The notes beneath the pieces were generated by a model, which ran no database searches, was not told the origin of the DNA, and saw nothing but the letters and a program-made list of their open reading frames with translations. Positions 55,919 through 63,389 of a DNA stretch of 64,000 nt are shown in pieces (positions within the stretch are counted from its first letter, which is position 1; every line of letters begins with the position of its first letter). The stretch spans positions 1 through 64,000 of the forward strand of contig JAEHGX010000006.1 of NCBI GenBank assembly GCA_019248265.1, written 5' to 3'. Source of the stretch: Candidatus Falkowbacteria bacterium S5_I03 (GTDB lineage: Bacteria; Patescibacteriota; Patescibacteriia; Patescibacteriales; UBA12465). The position numbers were made by a program, and so were the translations under genes.

Positions 55919-57427
55919 CTACTCAGCAATATTTTTTGGAATCTCAGGATAAGCGCCTCCAAAACAGCCGCCGCAGATGCCGCCGCCATAAGTTTCAGCA
56001 ACTACCTTATAAAGTCCGGCAACTTGCAAATAAATCAATTCATCGGCACCAATCTCTTGTTTGATAAAATCTAAGCTGCGCTTATAAGCAATCAATTGCC
56101 CGCGGGTTTGAAAATCCATACCATTAGGGCAAATGTTAATAATTGGCGGAAAGCAGACACAGAAGGTGACTTTTGTAGCCCCGGCCTGCTTAAGCATTTC
56201 CACAATTATTTTAGCAGTGTGGCTGCGAACGATTGAATCGTCAACAACAATAACTTCTTTACCAACGACCGCTTCTTTTTTCAAATGCAATTTTTTTCGA
56301 ACTACAGCAATCCGTTCCGCGGTAGTCGTAGCGGTGAAAGAACGTGATTGCCCGCCCAAAGGCGAATGTGCTCTCTGAAAAGCTTCTTCGTATAAATCGC
56401 CATTGTGGACTTGAAGGCGCGTGCTTAAAACATGCGCCAATCCTTGAGCGAAGTGCTTGCCGGAATCCAGAACCGGAACAACTAAATCACCAGTGAGGTC
56501 GGGATTTTCCAAAACAATCTGTTCGCCAATTTTTCGACGAAAATCTTCGTTATAAATACCTTTGTATTTAGAACGCGGATTTGAAAAGTAAATACTTTCA
56601 AAAATACAGAAGAACTCTCTCGGTTCAGCATATTTTATGCTGCGAAAATTTTCTTTCTTTTTTTCAAAAATAATCATCTCTCCGGCTTCAACATCGCGCA
56701 AAAATTCGGCGCCGGCAAATTGATCAAAAGATACGGTCTCCGAACAGACCATAAATCCCGAACCAAGTTTAGCCACGCTTAAAGGGCGAACACCAAAACG
56801 ATCCCGAATAGCAAAAACTTTGTCGCGAGTGATAATCAATAAAGAATAAGAACAGGCGACTTTGCTTAAAGCATAGAGAATAGCGTCTTCAACTTTTTTG
56901 GCCCCCGAAGACAAAATCAAATGGATTAAAATTTCCGTGTCCGACGTGGCGTCGAATTTGCAGCCCTGCTGTTTTAGCTCGGCCTTCAAATTTTCTACAT
57001 TCACCAAGGTCCCATTGTGAGCAATTGCAAATGGGCCATACTTAGATTCCGTCACAATCAGGGGCTGAACATTAGCCACTAAACCCGGATCGCCTTTAGT
57101 CGCATAGCGGCAATGGGCAATTGCCATGTTACCGGGAAGTTCCTGGCGAAAACGTTTTTCGTCAAAATCCCGAAACTGAACACTGAAAGGGCCGATGCGG
57201 CGCCTTTCGTAAATTTTACCTTGGCGCTGTGACACAACGCCACCGCCCTTTTCACCTCGTGTTTCAATCGGCGTGATTAACTGGCCGGATATCCAAGAGG
57301 CGCTTGGTAAATTAATAGCCGCTGCCAGGCCGCAATTCTCGGGAAATAAGTCCCGAAAGTTAAAGCCCGCTTCCTTGCAAAATTTCAATTGCAAAGAGCT
57401 TTTCCGTAAACAAGATTTTTCCGTCAT
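55919..57427 (-). CDS. purF: amidophosphoribosyltransferase PurF (orphan)
   Basis: PurF makes phosphoribosylamine from PRPP and glutamine, the first purine step. The 502-residue protein has an N-terminal glutaminase part (candidate nucleophile Cys32 in 'ENCGLAAAINL', 'HCRYATKGD', 'HNGTLVNVENL', 'SDTEILIHL') and the PRPP-binding motif 'VIVVDDSIVRSHTAKII'. The first 31 residues would be a propeptide or extension, longer than usual. 'CFPPIINICPNG' and 'GGGICGGCFGGAYP' add Cys residues reminiscent of the Fe-S-bearing Bacillus-type enzyme. No other purine genes are in the window. Confidence 0.9.
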   Translation of the reverse strand: MTEKSCLRKSSLQLKFCKEAGFNFRDLFPENCGLAAAINLPSASWISGQLITPIETRGEKGGGVVSQRQGKIYERRRIGPFSVQFRDFDEKRFRQELPGNMAIAHCRYATKGDPGLVANVQPLIVTESKYGPFAIAHNGTLVNVENLKAELKQQGCKFDATSDTEILIHLILSSGAKKVEDAILYALSKVACSYSLLIITRDKVFAIRDRFGVRPLSVAKLGSGFMVCSETVSFDQFAGAEFLRDVEAGEMIIFEKKKENFRSIKYAEPREFFCIFESIYFSNPRSKYKGIYNEDFRRKIGEQIVLENPDLTGDLVVPVLDSGKHFAQGLAHVLSTRLQVHNGDLYEEAFQRAHSPLGGQSRSFTATTTAERIAVVRKKLHLKKEAVVGKEVIVVDDSIVRSHTAKIIVEMLKQAGATKVTFCVCFPPIINICPNGMDFQTRGQLIAYKRSLDFIKQEIGADELIYLQVAGLYKVVAETYGGGICGGCFGGAYPEIPKNIAE

Positions 57428-57480
57428 GATTAATATCTTTTTGGTTAAACAATAAATTTTAAAGGACTAAATTAATAAAA

Positions 57481-57504
57481 AAATATACCACTGCTGGTAT
57501 ATTT
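57481..57504 (-). terminator. intrinsic terminator of the methyltransferase operon
   Basis: AAATATACCA and TGGTATATTT form a perfect 10-bp stem with a CTGC loop, followed on the minus strand by a T run. It lies 18 bp past the methyltransferase stop. Confidence 0.8.
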
Positions 57505-57522
57505 AGTCAAACTTAGTAAAAA

Positions 57523-58359
57523 CTATTTTTCCGCATAAAACACCCTGTGCCCCGCCAGCTGATTTTTAATTATTCGATACTGAGTGATTCCCGCTAAATT
57601 ATTTAAAGTTAACAAATGCGGCGTCAGTCGAAGCTTCTCGGTCAAAACTGAAAATGGATAGCTAAAAATAGACATTCGATAAATTTTTTTAGCTGATGGC
57701 CAGGTCTCTTTAACTTTATCGTAAATTTTTATATTTTGAAATCTCAAATTTTCTAAATCTTTTTTAAATTGCTTCTCCGAAGCTAAATTAGGCAAGGCCA
57801 TGCCCTCTAAAAAGGCTTCATAATTTTTTTGCTCTTCTTTATCATTCGCTTCTCTTAATAAGAATCCATCATCGACCACCAAGCGCCCGCCGGGTTTAAG
57901 AAGACGATATGCTTCTTTCAAAAAATCTTTTTTATCATCAGCATGGCAAACACTTTCAACCGCCCAAACGACATCAAAAGATTCGTCGCTAAAACCAGAG
58001 TTCAAAAAATCCCTTTCAAAAAAAGAAACTCTGTCTGAAACTTTTTCTTGAACGGATAATCTGTTAGCCTTATTAATCTGCTTCTCGCTGATAGATATGC
58101 CAATAACTTTTACTGAATAATTTTTTGTCAGCCAAATTGAGCTTCCGCCTACTCCACAGCCGGCATCTAAAATAACATCTCCTGATTTTACTTGAGAAAT
58201 ATCAGCTAAACATTTATTCACATTTAACAAAGCTTCTTGATGATTTTTGGTATTTTTATCAAAAAAGCCATAATGAACAGCGTTGCTATTTTTGTGATAG
58301 AAAAACTTATAAAACGGTAGAGTATAGTTATAATATTTTACAATAGTTTCTTTGTCCAT
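57523..58359 (-). CDS. SAM-dependent methyltransferase (sterol/tocopherol-methyltransferase-like)
   Basis: The 278-residue class I methyltransferase has motif I 'VILDAGCGVGGSSIWL' (about 62-77), 'VIGISISEKQINKAN', motif II 'SFDVVWAVESVCHADDK' and motif III 'LLKPGGRLVVDDGFLL'. The pattern 'WAVESVCHA' is typical of small-molecule C- or O-methyltransferases such as tocopherol and sterol enzymes. Its ATG directly follows the stop of the PEP-mobile-domain gene (no gap), so the two are coupled. Substrate is unknown. Confidence 0.85.
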   Translation of the reverse strand: MDKETIVKYYNYTLPFYKFFYHKNSNAVHYGFFDKNTKNHQEALLNVNKCLADISQVKSGDVILDAGCGVGGSSIWLTKNYSVKVIGISISEKQINKANRLSVQEKVSDRVSFFERDFLNSGFSDESFDVVWAVESVCHADDKKDFLKEAYRLLKPGGRLVVDDGFLLREANDKEEQKNYEAFLEGMALPNLASEKQFKKDLENLRFQNIKIYDKVKETWPSAKKIYRMSIFSYPFSVLTEKLRLTPHLLTLNNLAGITQYRIIKNQLAGHRVFYAEK

Positions 58360-59829
58360 TTAAGCTTTCTTTAATATTTTAATAACGCCTTTTCCGGCAT
58401 CAACTTCCACTAAATCGCCACTATGAAGAACTTTGGTGCCAATTTTTGTGCCGATTATACAAGGAATACTTAATTCCCTAGACATAATAGCGGCATGACA
58501 AGTTAAACCGCCCTCGTCGGTTATAATAGCGGCGGCTTTTTTCATAATTGGAACGTAGTCTGGCGTTGTTGATGGTACAACCAATATTTCCTTGTTTTTA
58601 AATTTCTTAAATTCGGTTTTAGATTTTATAACATGAACTTTAGCGACAACTACCCCGCGACAGGCTGTTTGCCCCTTAATTTCATTCTGTTTTTGTTTTT
58701 GAATATCGAGAAACTTTATTTTATTTTTAGCTTGCGCCACAATATTGCCTGAGTAAATTTGCGTATGACGACCATCTGCCCACATAATATAGCCCTGCTT
58801 TCTGGATTTAATAACTCCCAAATCTACTTTTAATTCTTGTCGCAAACAATCAATAATTTCAGTCGGTAAAAGATAAAAAATTTCTTCCCAAGACTTAAGA
58901 CCAAGGCGTTTAGAAACTTCTTGAAGAAAGCTTGATAAATATTGGATATTTCGATAAAACCGCTCGGTTCGCCAACTGCGAAAATAAATAGCCTCTTGAA
59001 GCGTTTCTATATGATTAATTAGTTTTCGGCTAAAACCAAAATCAATCTGATATTTTTTAACTTGAGCAATTTTTCGTCGGCGTTCGTTAATAATATTTCT
59101 AATTTTTGCCGCCACATCAGCGTTGCGCAAACTATCCAGGCGCTGATATATTTCTTTTTCGGAATAGTAACTATTGTTCATGGCTGAATTTTTTAACCAG
59201 CCATAATTTTGAAGATGCCGCTTAATCTCCACTTCTATTGCTAGCCCCTGCCGGCGCTTAAGAGCAATTTTTAATAAGCTTAATTCGTCGTCTTCCGTAG
59301 AACTAGACTTTAAAGACGCGCCAAGATTATGAATAACTTCTGGAGCCTTATCTTTACATCGCTTATTTATTTCGGTGCTGACAAAATTCTCTAGATATTC
59401 TTCAATGAACAAGGGAAAAATAATAAAAGCGCCCATTGAAAAGCAAAGCTGGCAATATTTTTCTAAATTATCAGCCAATTGGACGTTAGTGTAAATGTTA
59501 AATTTTTTTTGGTTCAGCTCTCTCGCAAATTTTTCTGTCTTATCATTTAACTTATAAGCATCGCGAAAACTATTTTTAATGAATTTTGATTCTTTTCCCA
59601 ATTTAGATAAAGTTAATGCTTGTGTCTGGCGCCAAACATTATCACCAAACATCAGTTCTTGATCTAAATATAAAACCGCCCCCATTTCATAAGGAAAGCG
59701 AAGATTATGATTATAATGGCGTGAAACACCCTCCCAAAGCAAATAAGTATAGAAAGGAGTGCGAAAACGTTTATGGATATAATGCCATTTTAAACGCGCC
59801 AGCTTATTTATATTGAGGATATTTGGCAT
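58360..59829 (-). CDS. PEP-utilising mobile (swivelling His) domain protein without ATP-grasp
   Basis: The protein (489 residues from ATG 59829; a TTG two codons upstream is less likely) has a helical N-terminal part with no recognised family and a C-terminal PEP-utilisers mobile domain (about 385-489). That domain holds the phospho-acceptor His (about residue 445) in 'DEGGLTCHAAIMSREL', then 'IPCIIGTKIGTKVL' and 'DLVEVDAGKGVI'. PPDK, PEP synthase and rifampin phosphotransferase use this His to shuttle phosphate from an ATP-grasp domain, which is absent here. The helical part may bind substrate, as in rifampin phosphotransferase. Sits between a small membrane protein gene and a methyltransferase gene. 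Confidence 0.7.
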   Translation of the reverse strand: MPNILNINKLARLKWHYIHKRFRTPFYTYLLWEGVSRHYNHNLRFPYEMGAVLYLDQELMFGDNVWRQTQALTLSKLGKESKFIKNSFRDAYKLNDKTEKFARELNQKKFNIYTNVQLADNLEKYCQLCFSMGAFIIFPLFIEEYLENFVSTEINKRCKDKAPEVIHNLGASLKSSSTEDDELSLLKIALKRRQGLAIEVEIKRHLQNYGWLKNSAMNNSYYSEKEIYQRLDSLRNADVAAKIRNIINERRRKIAQVKKYQIDFGFSRKLINHIETLQEAIYFRSWRTERFYRNIQYLSSFLQEVSKRLGLKSWEEIFYLLPTEIIDCLRQELKVDLGVIKSRKQGYIMWADGRHTQIYSGNIVAQAKNKIKFLDIQKQKQNEIKGQTACRGVVVAKVHVIKSKTEFKKFKNKEILVVPSTTPDYVPIMKKAAAIITDEGGLTCHAAIMSRELSIPCIIGTKIGTKVLHSGDLVEVDAGKGVIKILKKA

Positions 59830-59838
59830 ACACAATTT

Positions 59839-60009
59839 TTATGCCGACTTTTTCCGCCTTCTTATTAAACCAAAGACACCAAGGCTAAATATTACAAACC
59901 CCAACAACTGAGCCCCCGGACTGTCATCATACCCGCCATAGATAAATATAAATATGCCGAATAAGATGGCAAAAATACAAGATAAAATTTTTATATACTT
60001 TTTTTTCAT
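59839..60009 (-). CDS. 56-residue two-helix membrane protein
   Basis: ATG 60009 to TAA 59839 encodes a 56-residue protein with a basic start (MKKKYIK), a hydrophobic helix (about 8-24), a short acidic loop ('GGYDDSPGAQ') and a second helix (about 34-49) followed by 'RRRKKSA'. The form is typical of real small membrane proteins. It ends 9 bp before the ATG of the PEP-mobile-domain gene, so it is probably the first gene of that operon. No family recognised. Confidence 0.6.
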   Translation of the reverse strand: MKKKYIKILSCIFAILFGIFIFIYGGYDDSPGAQLLGFVIFSLGVFGLIRRRKKSA

Positions 60010-60046
60010 AGTTATTTTTACTTGCCATTAATCAAATAGATGAACA

Positions 60047-60439
60047 TTAAGCTGCTTTTTTATATTGCGACAAACCTAAAATATTACCCTCTGAATCTTT
60101 AAACCAAGCTAAAAATCCCATCGCGCCATTTTCTCCGAGAGGAGTTTTGCCACGGACAATTACCCCGCCCTGAGCGACAATTTTTTCAAGCGTCGCATCC
60201 ATATCTTCAACATCAACATAAAACATCGGGTAGGGCATCTGTGGGTCGCGTTTACTAGAACCGCCATTTATAAATCCCGATTCGGTCGGTTGCATCTTTT
60301 CATCAACCGGACCAGTCTGCCAACTGGTATAACCGAATTGCTCCCATTCAAACGGCTTCCAGTCAAAGACGTTTTGATAAAAAGATTTAGCTCTCTCCTT
60401 GTCGTCCCAAGGAAATTCAAAATGTGTAACTTTATTCAT
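60047..60439 (-). CDS. VOC-superfamily (glyoxalase/dioxygenase-fold) protein
   Basis: The 130-residue protein has the paired beta-alpha-beta-beta-beta modules: 'VTHFEFPWDDKERAKSFYQNVF' region at the start and 'VEDMDATLEKIVAQGG' plus 'FLAWFKDSEGNILGLSQ' later. It resembles the bleomycin-resistance/glyoxalase group of unknown role ('FVIEIPVDD'-type). Metal ligands are partly visible (His at 6, Glu near 124-type position uncertain). It is upstream of a small membrane protein gene on the same strand. Confidence 0.85.
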   Translation of the reverse strand: MNKVTHFEFPWDDKERAKSFYQNVFDWKPFEWEQFGYTSWQTGPVDEKMQPTESGFINGGSSKRDPQMPYPMFYVDVEDMDATLEKIVAQGGVIVRGKTPLGENGAMGFLAWFKDSEGNILGLSQYKKAA

Positions 60440-60454
60440 ATATTTACGTTTTAA

Positions 60455-60835
60455 TTATTTTAAATCAAAATAAATCGCGTAAGCAACCGCCAAAAAAGAA
60501 CTAACAAAGATTATAATATAATTCCATTTTGCTAAACTGGCATTTAAACTTTTCAATATCCCCACTAAAGCGGTTTTATCCTCTTGGTTTAAAATTTGTC
60601 CCTGTTGGGTTTTTTCCAATAAGTTAAGCTTCGAAATTAATTTGTTTCGTCGGTTTTCTATTTGAAAACGATGCCAGAAATACCAAGCAAATCCCAGCGT
60701 CCCGACATACCAAGCGGTCTCGACCCAAATTGGATCATAGTGGTTTAAAACTACAATCCCACGATAAGCGATGGTCGCAATCACGCCGATAATAAAAAAT
60801 AGAGCGTGTTTATAATTTTTATGTGAAGTTGGCAT
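60455..60835 (-). CDS. small membrane protein of unknown function
   Basis: The 126-residue protein has three hydrophobic segments (about 10-28, 38-55, 103-122) and a charged central helix containing 'LLEKTQQGQILNQEDK'. No family was recognised. It lies 15 bp upstream of the VOC gene and 20 bp downstream of the NUDIX gene, on the same strand. Confidence 0.6.
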   Translation of the reverse strand: MPTSHKNYKHALFFIIGVIATIAYRGIVVLNHYDPIWVETAWYVGTLGFAWYFWHRFQIENRRNKLISKLNLLEKTQQGQILNQEDKTALVGILKSLNASLAKWNYIIIFVSSFLAVAYAIYFDLK

Positions 60836-60855
60836 ATATAATAGTTAATAAATTA

Positions 60856-61254
60856 TCATTTTAAAAACCCAAAATACTTTAAGGCCGGTTTGATGTTGGG
60901 AGCTAAGTTCTCTTTGCCCAAATCATTTATATCTAGCCAGTCCCATTCTCTAATATCATCACCGGGGACTAGTTCGCCGACTCTTTTTGCTAGAAAATGA
61001 GCCAGAATAACACTAACAAGCTTCCCTTCAATTTCTTTTTCAATGTTTAAAAGATATGGGTTGTCATCCAATATCTCAATCTCAATACCCATTTCTTCTT
61101 TGGCTTCCCGTTTAGCGGCCGCCTTCAAATTAATTTCATCTTCTTCAACCCGGCCGCCGCAAAATTTCCAAAAATTATCGTCCCCGTGTTTATTTAATAG
61201 AACTTTATTGTTTTCGACGATAACCGGGCCAGAAGCAATAATTATTTTTGACAT
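60856..61254 (-). CDS. NUDIX hydrolase
   Basis: The 132-residue protein has a complete Nudix box: Gly-x5-Glu-x7-Arg-Glu-x-x-Glu-Glu-x-Gly, seen as 'GGRVEEDEINLK' followed by 'AAAKREAKEEMGIE'. It hydrolyses a nucleoside diphosphate linked to another group; the substrate (for example oxidised nucleotide or ADP-ribose) is not evident. The strand 'VIVENNKVLLNKHGDDNFWKF' precedes the box, as in the MutT-like group. Confidence 0.9.
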   Translation of the reverse strand: MSKIIIASGPVIVENNKVLLNKHGDDNFWKFCGGRVEEDEINLKAAAKREAKEEMGIEIEILDDNPYLLNIEKEIEGKLVSVILAHFLAKRVGELVPGDDIREWDWLDINDLGKENLAPNIKPALKYFGFLK

Positions 61255-61274
61255 ACGTTTAAAAGATAATTTTG

Positions 61275-61436
61275 TTATTCGGTCTTTTCTTTACCTCTCC
61301 AATTTATCTCAAAAGAAATAGAATATTTATTAGGAATTTTCCATTTAGATATCCGAAAACAAAAAAGCTGAAACTTATTTTCACTAATTTTTCCAAAACC
61401 AAATCTATTTAGAGTTAATTCAATGTCTATAACCAT
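61275..61436 (-). CDS. possible 53-residue protein between gpx and nudix genes
   Basis: An ATG at 61436, one base after the gpx stop, opens a 53-residue frame (start MVIDIELTL) that fills most of the gap to the NUDIX gene. The product is basic and aromatic-rich, with no recognised domain and no visible ribosome site. Its tight junction with gpx is the only support. Confidence 0.3.
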   Translation of the reverse strand: MVIDIELTLNRFGFGKISENKFQLFCFRISKWKIPNKYSISFEINWRGKEKTE

Positions 61437-61437
61437 A

Positions 61438-61920
61438 TTATAAAATTTTATTACCAACTAAATACTTCTCAATTTCTTCTGGTGTTTCTGCGGGCGAAAA
61501 ACGTTTCAAGGGGTTGCCTGTGCGATCAATTAAAAATTTAGTAAAATTCCATTTTACGCGCCCACCTAAACTTTCTGGAAGTTCTTTTTTTAAATAAACA
61601 AAAAGAGGGTGAGCCTCTTTGCCATTAACCTTTATTTTTTTAAAAATTGGAAAGCTAATTCCGTAATTTAACTGACAAAAAGAAACAATCTCCGCTTCGC
61701 TCCCCGGTTCTTGACCAGCAAACTGATTACAAGGGAAAGCTAAAATAATAAAATCTTGATTCTTATAATCTTGATAAAGCTTTTCCAGGCCGGCATACTG
61801 CTTGGTAAAACCGCAATGACTGGCAGTATTAACTACTAAAACTACCTTGCCGCGGTAAGCAGACATATTAACAACCTGGCCGCTGGCGTTTTCGGCGGTA
61901 AAATTATAAAAGCTATCCAT
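61438..61920 (-). CDS. glutathione-peroxidase-family protein (Cys type)
   Basis: The 160-residue protein reduces peroxides. The active site has Cys36 in 'NTASHCGFTKQY' (Cys, not selenocysteine), the Gln in 'FPCNQFAGQEPGS', and the Trp-Asn pair in 'VKWNFTKFLID'. Bacterial Cys-type members usually take electrons from thioredoxin rather than glutathione. It has no signal peptide. It lies 4 bp after the TspO-like gene and heads into a probable NUDIX/VOC operon. Confidence 0.93.
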   Translation of the reverse strand: MDSFYNFTAENASGQVVNMSAYRGKVVLVVNTASHCGFTKQYAGLEKLYQDYKNQDFIILAFPCNQFAGQEPGSEAEIVSFCQLNYGISFPIFKKIKVNGKEAHPLFVYLKKELPESLGGRVKWNFTKFLIDRTGNPLKRFSPAETPEEIEKYLVGNKIL

Positions 61921-61924
61921 ATTT

Positions 61925-62698
61925 TTATGATTTTCTGTTTTTTCTAAAAATTGCTATTAAACTAATTAAAAATCCTAAAATACACAAACCCGTAGTAACA
62001 ATTATTCCTTGATACTGCCCGGAAAAACCATCAGTTGATAAGTGCTTTAATAAAATTCCCGCATAAGCCCAAATCAGAACCAAACCATAGGCGATATTTC
62101 TATCTTTCCGCATTCTCAGAGAACCAATAAGCAACCCAGCGAACAAAACTATTATAGTCCAAATTTGGTCAGAAATGCCAAACCCGTTCCAATTAATGCT
62201 TACTAGAAAAACTGTAATATTGGCAATGGCGGCGACGGTAATCCAGCCGAAATAAACACTAAACGGAACGCGTATAAAAAAATTTTCTGTTAATGATAGT
62301 TTTTCTTTATTCAAAATATCGGCAATCTTAATTAGGGAAAATAAAATTACACCCATAATCAAAACGGATATGCCAATAAAATCATAGTGCCAGGCAAAAA
62401 TCCAGGCAATATTAGCCAGCGAGCTTAAAATAAAATAAAAACCGACTTTCTTAAAAAGCTCTATTTTACCCCGACCCTTATCATTTTGAAAAAGGCCGAA
62501 CTGATATAAAGAATAGCCGGCCAAAAGCAAATAAATTAAACCCCAGATGGAAAAGGTTAGGCCTGCTGGTGCAAATAAATTGGGGTAAGCATCAGAAATG
62601 GCTCCGGTAGAACGGTTATTAATAGGCAAGGCGTTGGCTAAAAAATTTATTATAATCATGGCGATATAAGCCAAGCCAGCGAAAATTTTGATAAACAT
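61925..62698 (-). CDS. TspO/MBR-like tryptophan-rich membrane protein
   Basis: The 257-residue protein has about seven to eight membrane helices. 'LFAPAGLTFSIWGLIYLLLAGY' (about 45-66) and 'IRVPFSVYFGWITVAAIANI' (about 140-160) match the tryptophan-rich sensory (TspO/MBR) pattern, Pro-x-x-x-Phe-x-x-x-Trp with a partner helix 'WITVA.IAN'. It is longer than classical TspO (about 160 residues), as in a related bacterial subgroup. TspO proteins bind porphyrins and link to oxidative stress; the specific role here is open. It is preceded by a 40-bp repeat carrying a TATAAT box. Confidence 0.7.
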   Translation of the reverse strand: MFIKIFAGLAYIAMIIINFLANALPINNRSTGAISDAYPNLFAPAGLTFSIWGLIYLLLAGYSLYQFGLFQNDKGRGKIELFKKVGFYFILSSLANIAWIFAWHYDFIGISVLIMGVILFSLIKIADILNKEKLSLTENFFIRVPFSVYFGWITVAAIANITVFLVSINWNGFGISDQIWTIIVLFAGLLIGSLRMRKDRNIAYGLVLIWAYAGILLKHLSTDGFSGQYQGIIVTTGLCILGFLISLIAIFRKNRKS

Positions 62699-62710
62699 AA
62701 ATTTATTGAT

Positions 62711-62750
62711 TATATAATAAAAATACCACGAAAAATGGTATTTTGTCTAT
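62711..62750. repeat. 40-bp direct repeat, copy 1, with hairpin
   Basis: This matches 63001-63040 except for a T/C change and small differences in the hairpin loop. It contains AAAATACCA and TGGTATTTT arms (loop of 7). On the minus strand the hairpin is followed by T-rich sequence and TATAAT, just before the TspO-like gene, so it could be both terminator and promoter region. Confidence 0.75.
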
Positions 62751-62783
62751 CTGATCATAATTTTAGATCTTAACAATTTAAAG

Positions 62784-62818
62784 CAAATAAAAAACCAGTA
62801 AATCAAAGAGATACTGGT
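62784..62818 (-). terminator. hairpin terminator related to the one upstream of trpB
   Basis: ACCAGTA and TACTGGT arms are followed on the minus strand by TTTTTTATTTG. It shares two 13-base blocks (CAAATAAAAAACC and AAAGAGATACTGG) with the hairpin at 33345-33385. It lies 42 bp past the end of a 40-codon frame. Confidence 0.65.
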
Positions 62819-62859
62819 TCAAAGAAGTTGAGGAAATTTATATTTCCCGGTCAGTTCTA

Positions 62860-62982
62860 TCAATGGCTATAATAGCCGTTATAATACCGATTTTTAGCGG
62901 CAATCATTCTCCCAATTTCTTCCAACTCTGGAATTATTTTTTTATTTTTTAATTGCCCCCTTCCAAATATACCAATTTTCAT
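62860..62982 (-). CDS. possible 40-residue protein
   Basis: ATG 62982 to TGA 62860 encodes a 40-residue, basic, Tyr-rich product (start MKIGIFGRGQ, end 'NRYYNGYYSH'). A TATAAT box within the 40-bp repeat lies about 15-20 bp upstream, and a hairpin terminator follows, so this is a self-contained unit. No family was recognised and no ribosome site is clear. Confidence 0.35.
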   Translation of the reverse strand: MKIGIFGRGQLKNKKIIPELEEIGRMIAAKNRYYNGYYSH

Positions 62983-63000
62983 AATTTCAATTTTACTTAT

Positions 63001-63040
63001 TATATAACAAAAATACCACGAAAGTGGTATTTTTGTCTAT
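63001..63040. repeat. 40-bp direct repeat, copy 2, with perfect GAAA-loop hairpin
   Basis: The central part (63009-63034) is a perfect 11-bp stem, AAAAATACCAC with GTGGTATTTTT, closed by GAAA. Flanks TATATAAC and TGTCTAT match copy 1 at 62711-62750, 290 bp away. Confidence 0.8.
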
Positions 63041-63268
63041 TTGCTCGGGGACAAGGATTTCCGCCTCAGCGAATTCGCCGTCGCTCATTCGCTTCGTTGT
63101 CGCGGTCAGCGTCCGATATGCCCCCGGCATATCGTCCGACACTCCCCTTTTCGCCGCTTTTGCTAAAGCGGCTCAAGACTCGCTTCTGCCCTGTTCGAAT
63201 CCCCGCCTCTTCGAGGCTTGTAAAATAAAACAACGCCTTGCAGCGTTGTTTTATTTTACTTGCTCGGG
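63041..63268. repeat. GC-rich cluster of inverted repeats bounded by TTGCTCGGG
   Basis: The 9-mer TTGCTCGGG occurs at 63041-63049 and again at 63260-63268. Between them are hairpins GATATGCC/GGCATATC (63115-63133), GCCGCTTT/AAAGCGGC (63155-63174), GCCTC/GAGGC (near 63204-63217) and a 17-bp perfect stem at 63220-63259. Base composition is much richer in GC than the surroundings. A GTTCGAATCC string recalls a tRNA T-arm, but no tRNA folds. Type of element is unknown. Confidence 0.55.
63220..63259. terminator. long perfect hairpin at the edge of the structured element
   Basis: A 17-bp perfect stem (GTAAAATAAAACAACGC and its complement at 63243-63259) with a CTTGCA loop. The AT-rich base could act as a bidirectional terminator, for example for the cupin transcript, but it lies about 130 bp past that stop. 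Confidence 0.5.
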
Positions 63269-63389
63269 TTCGTGGACGAAGTTCGAAATAGTGTGGCTAA
63301 TGTTAGATGAGAATTTAGGGGGGGCGTAGTTCATATAATAAAAGTATAACAATTAAGCTATATTTTTATTAATAATATTTAAAATAATT

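Larger units (their letters stand above)
62699..63389. other. 690-bp gene-poor structured region
   Basis: Apart from a possible 40-residue frame on the minus strand, no gene is evident. The stretch contains two 40-bp direct repeats, a terminator-like hairpin related to one upstream of trpB, a GC-rich cluster of inverted repeats (63041-63268), and AT-rich DNA from about 63310 to the cupin stop. Plus-strand frames at 62953-63228 and 63024-63329 are by-products of the GC-rich cluster. Confidence 0.6.

Noticed and set aside
61438-61920. Selenocysteine-type glutathione peroxidase
   Set aside because: The active-site codon is for Cys; no in-frame TGA at that place.
63041-63210. A tRNA gene suggested by GTTCGAATCC and the string GCTCGGGGACAAGGATT
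   Set aside because: No acceptor, D- and anticodon-stem set can be folded around either string on either strand.
62711-63268. CRISPR array in the repeat region
   Set aside because: There are only two 40-bp repeats, 290 bp apart, without regular spacers, and no cas genes nearby.
62953-63329. Two overlapping plus-strand open frames (62953-63228 and 63024-63329)
   Set aside because: They run through the GC-rich hairpin cluster in different frames, have no domain or ribosome site, and their composition is that of the repeat.
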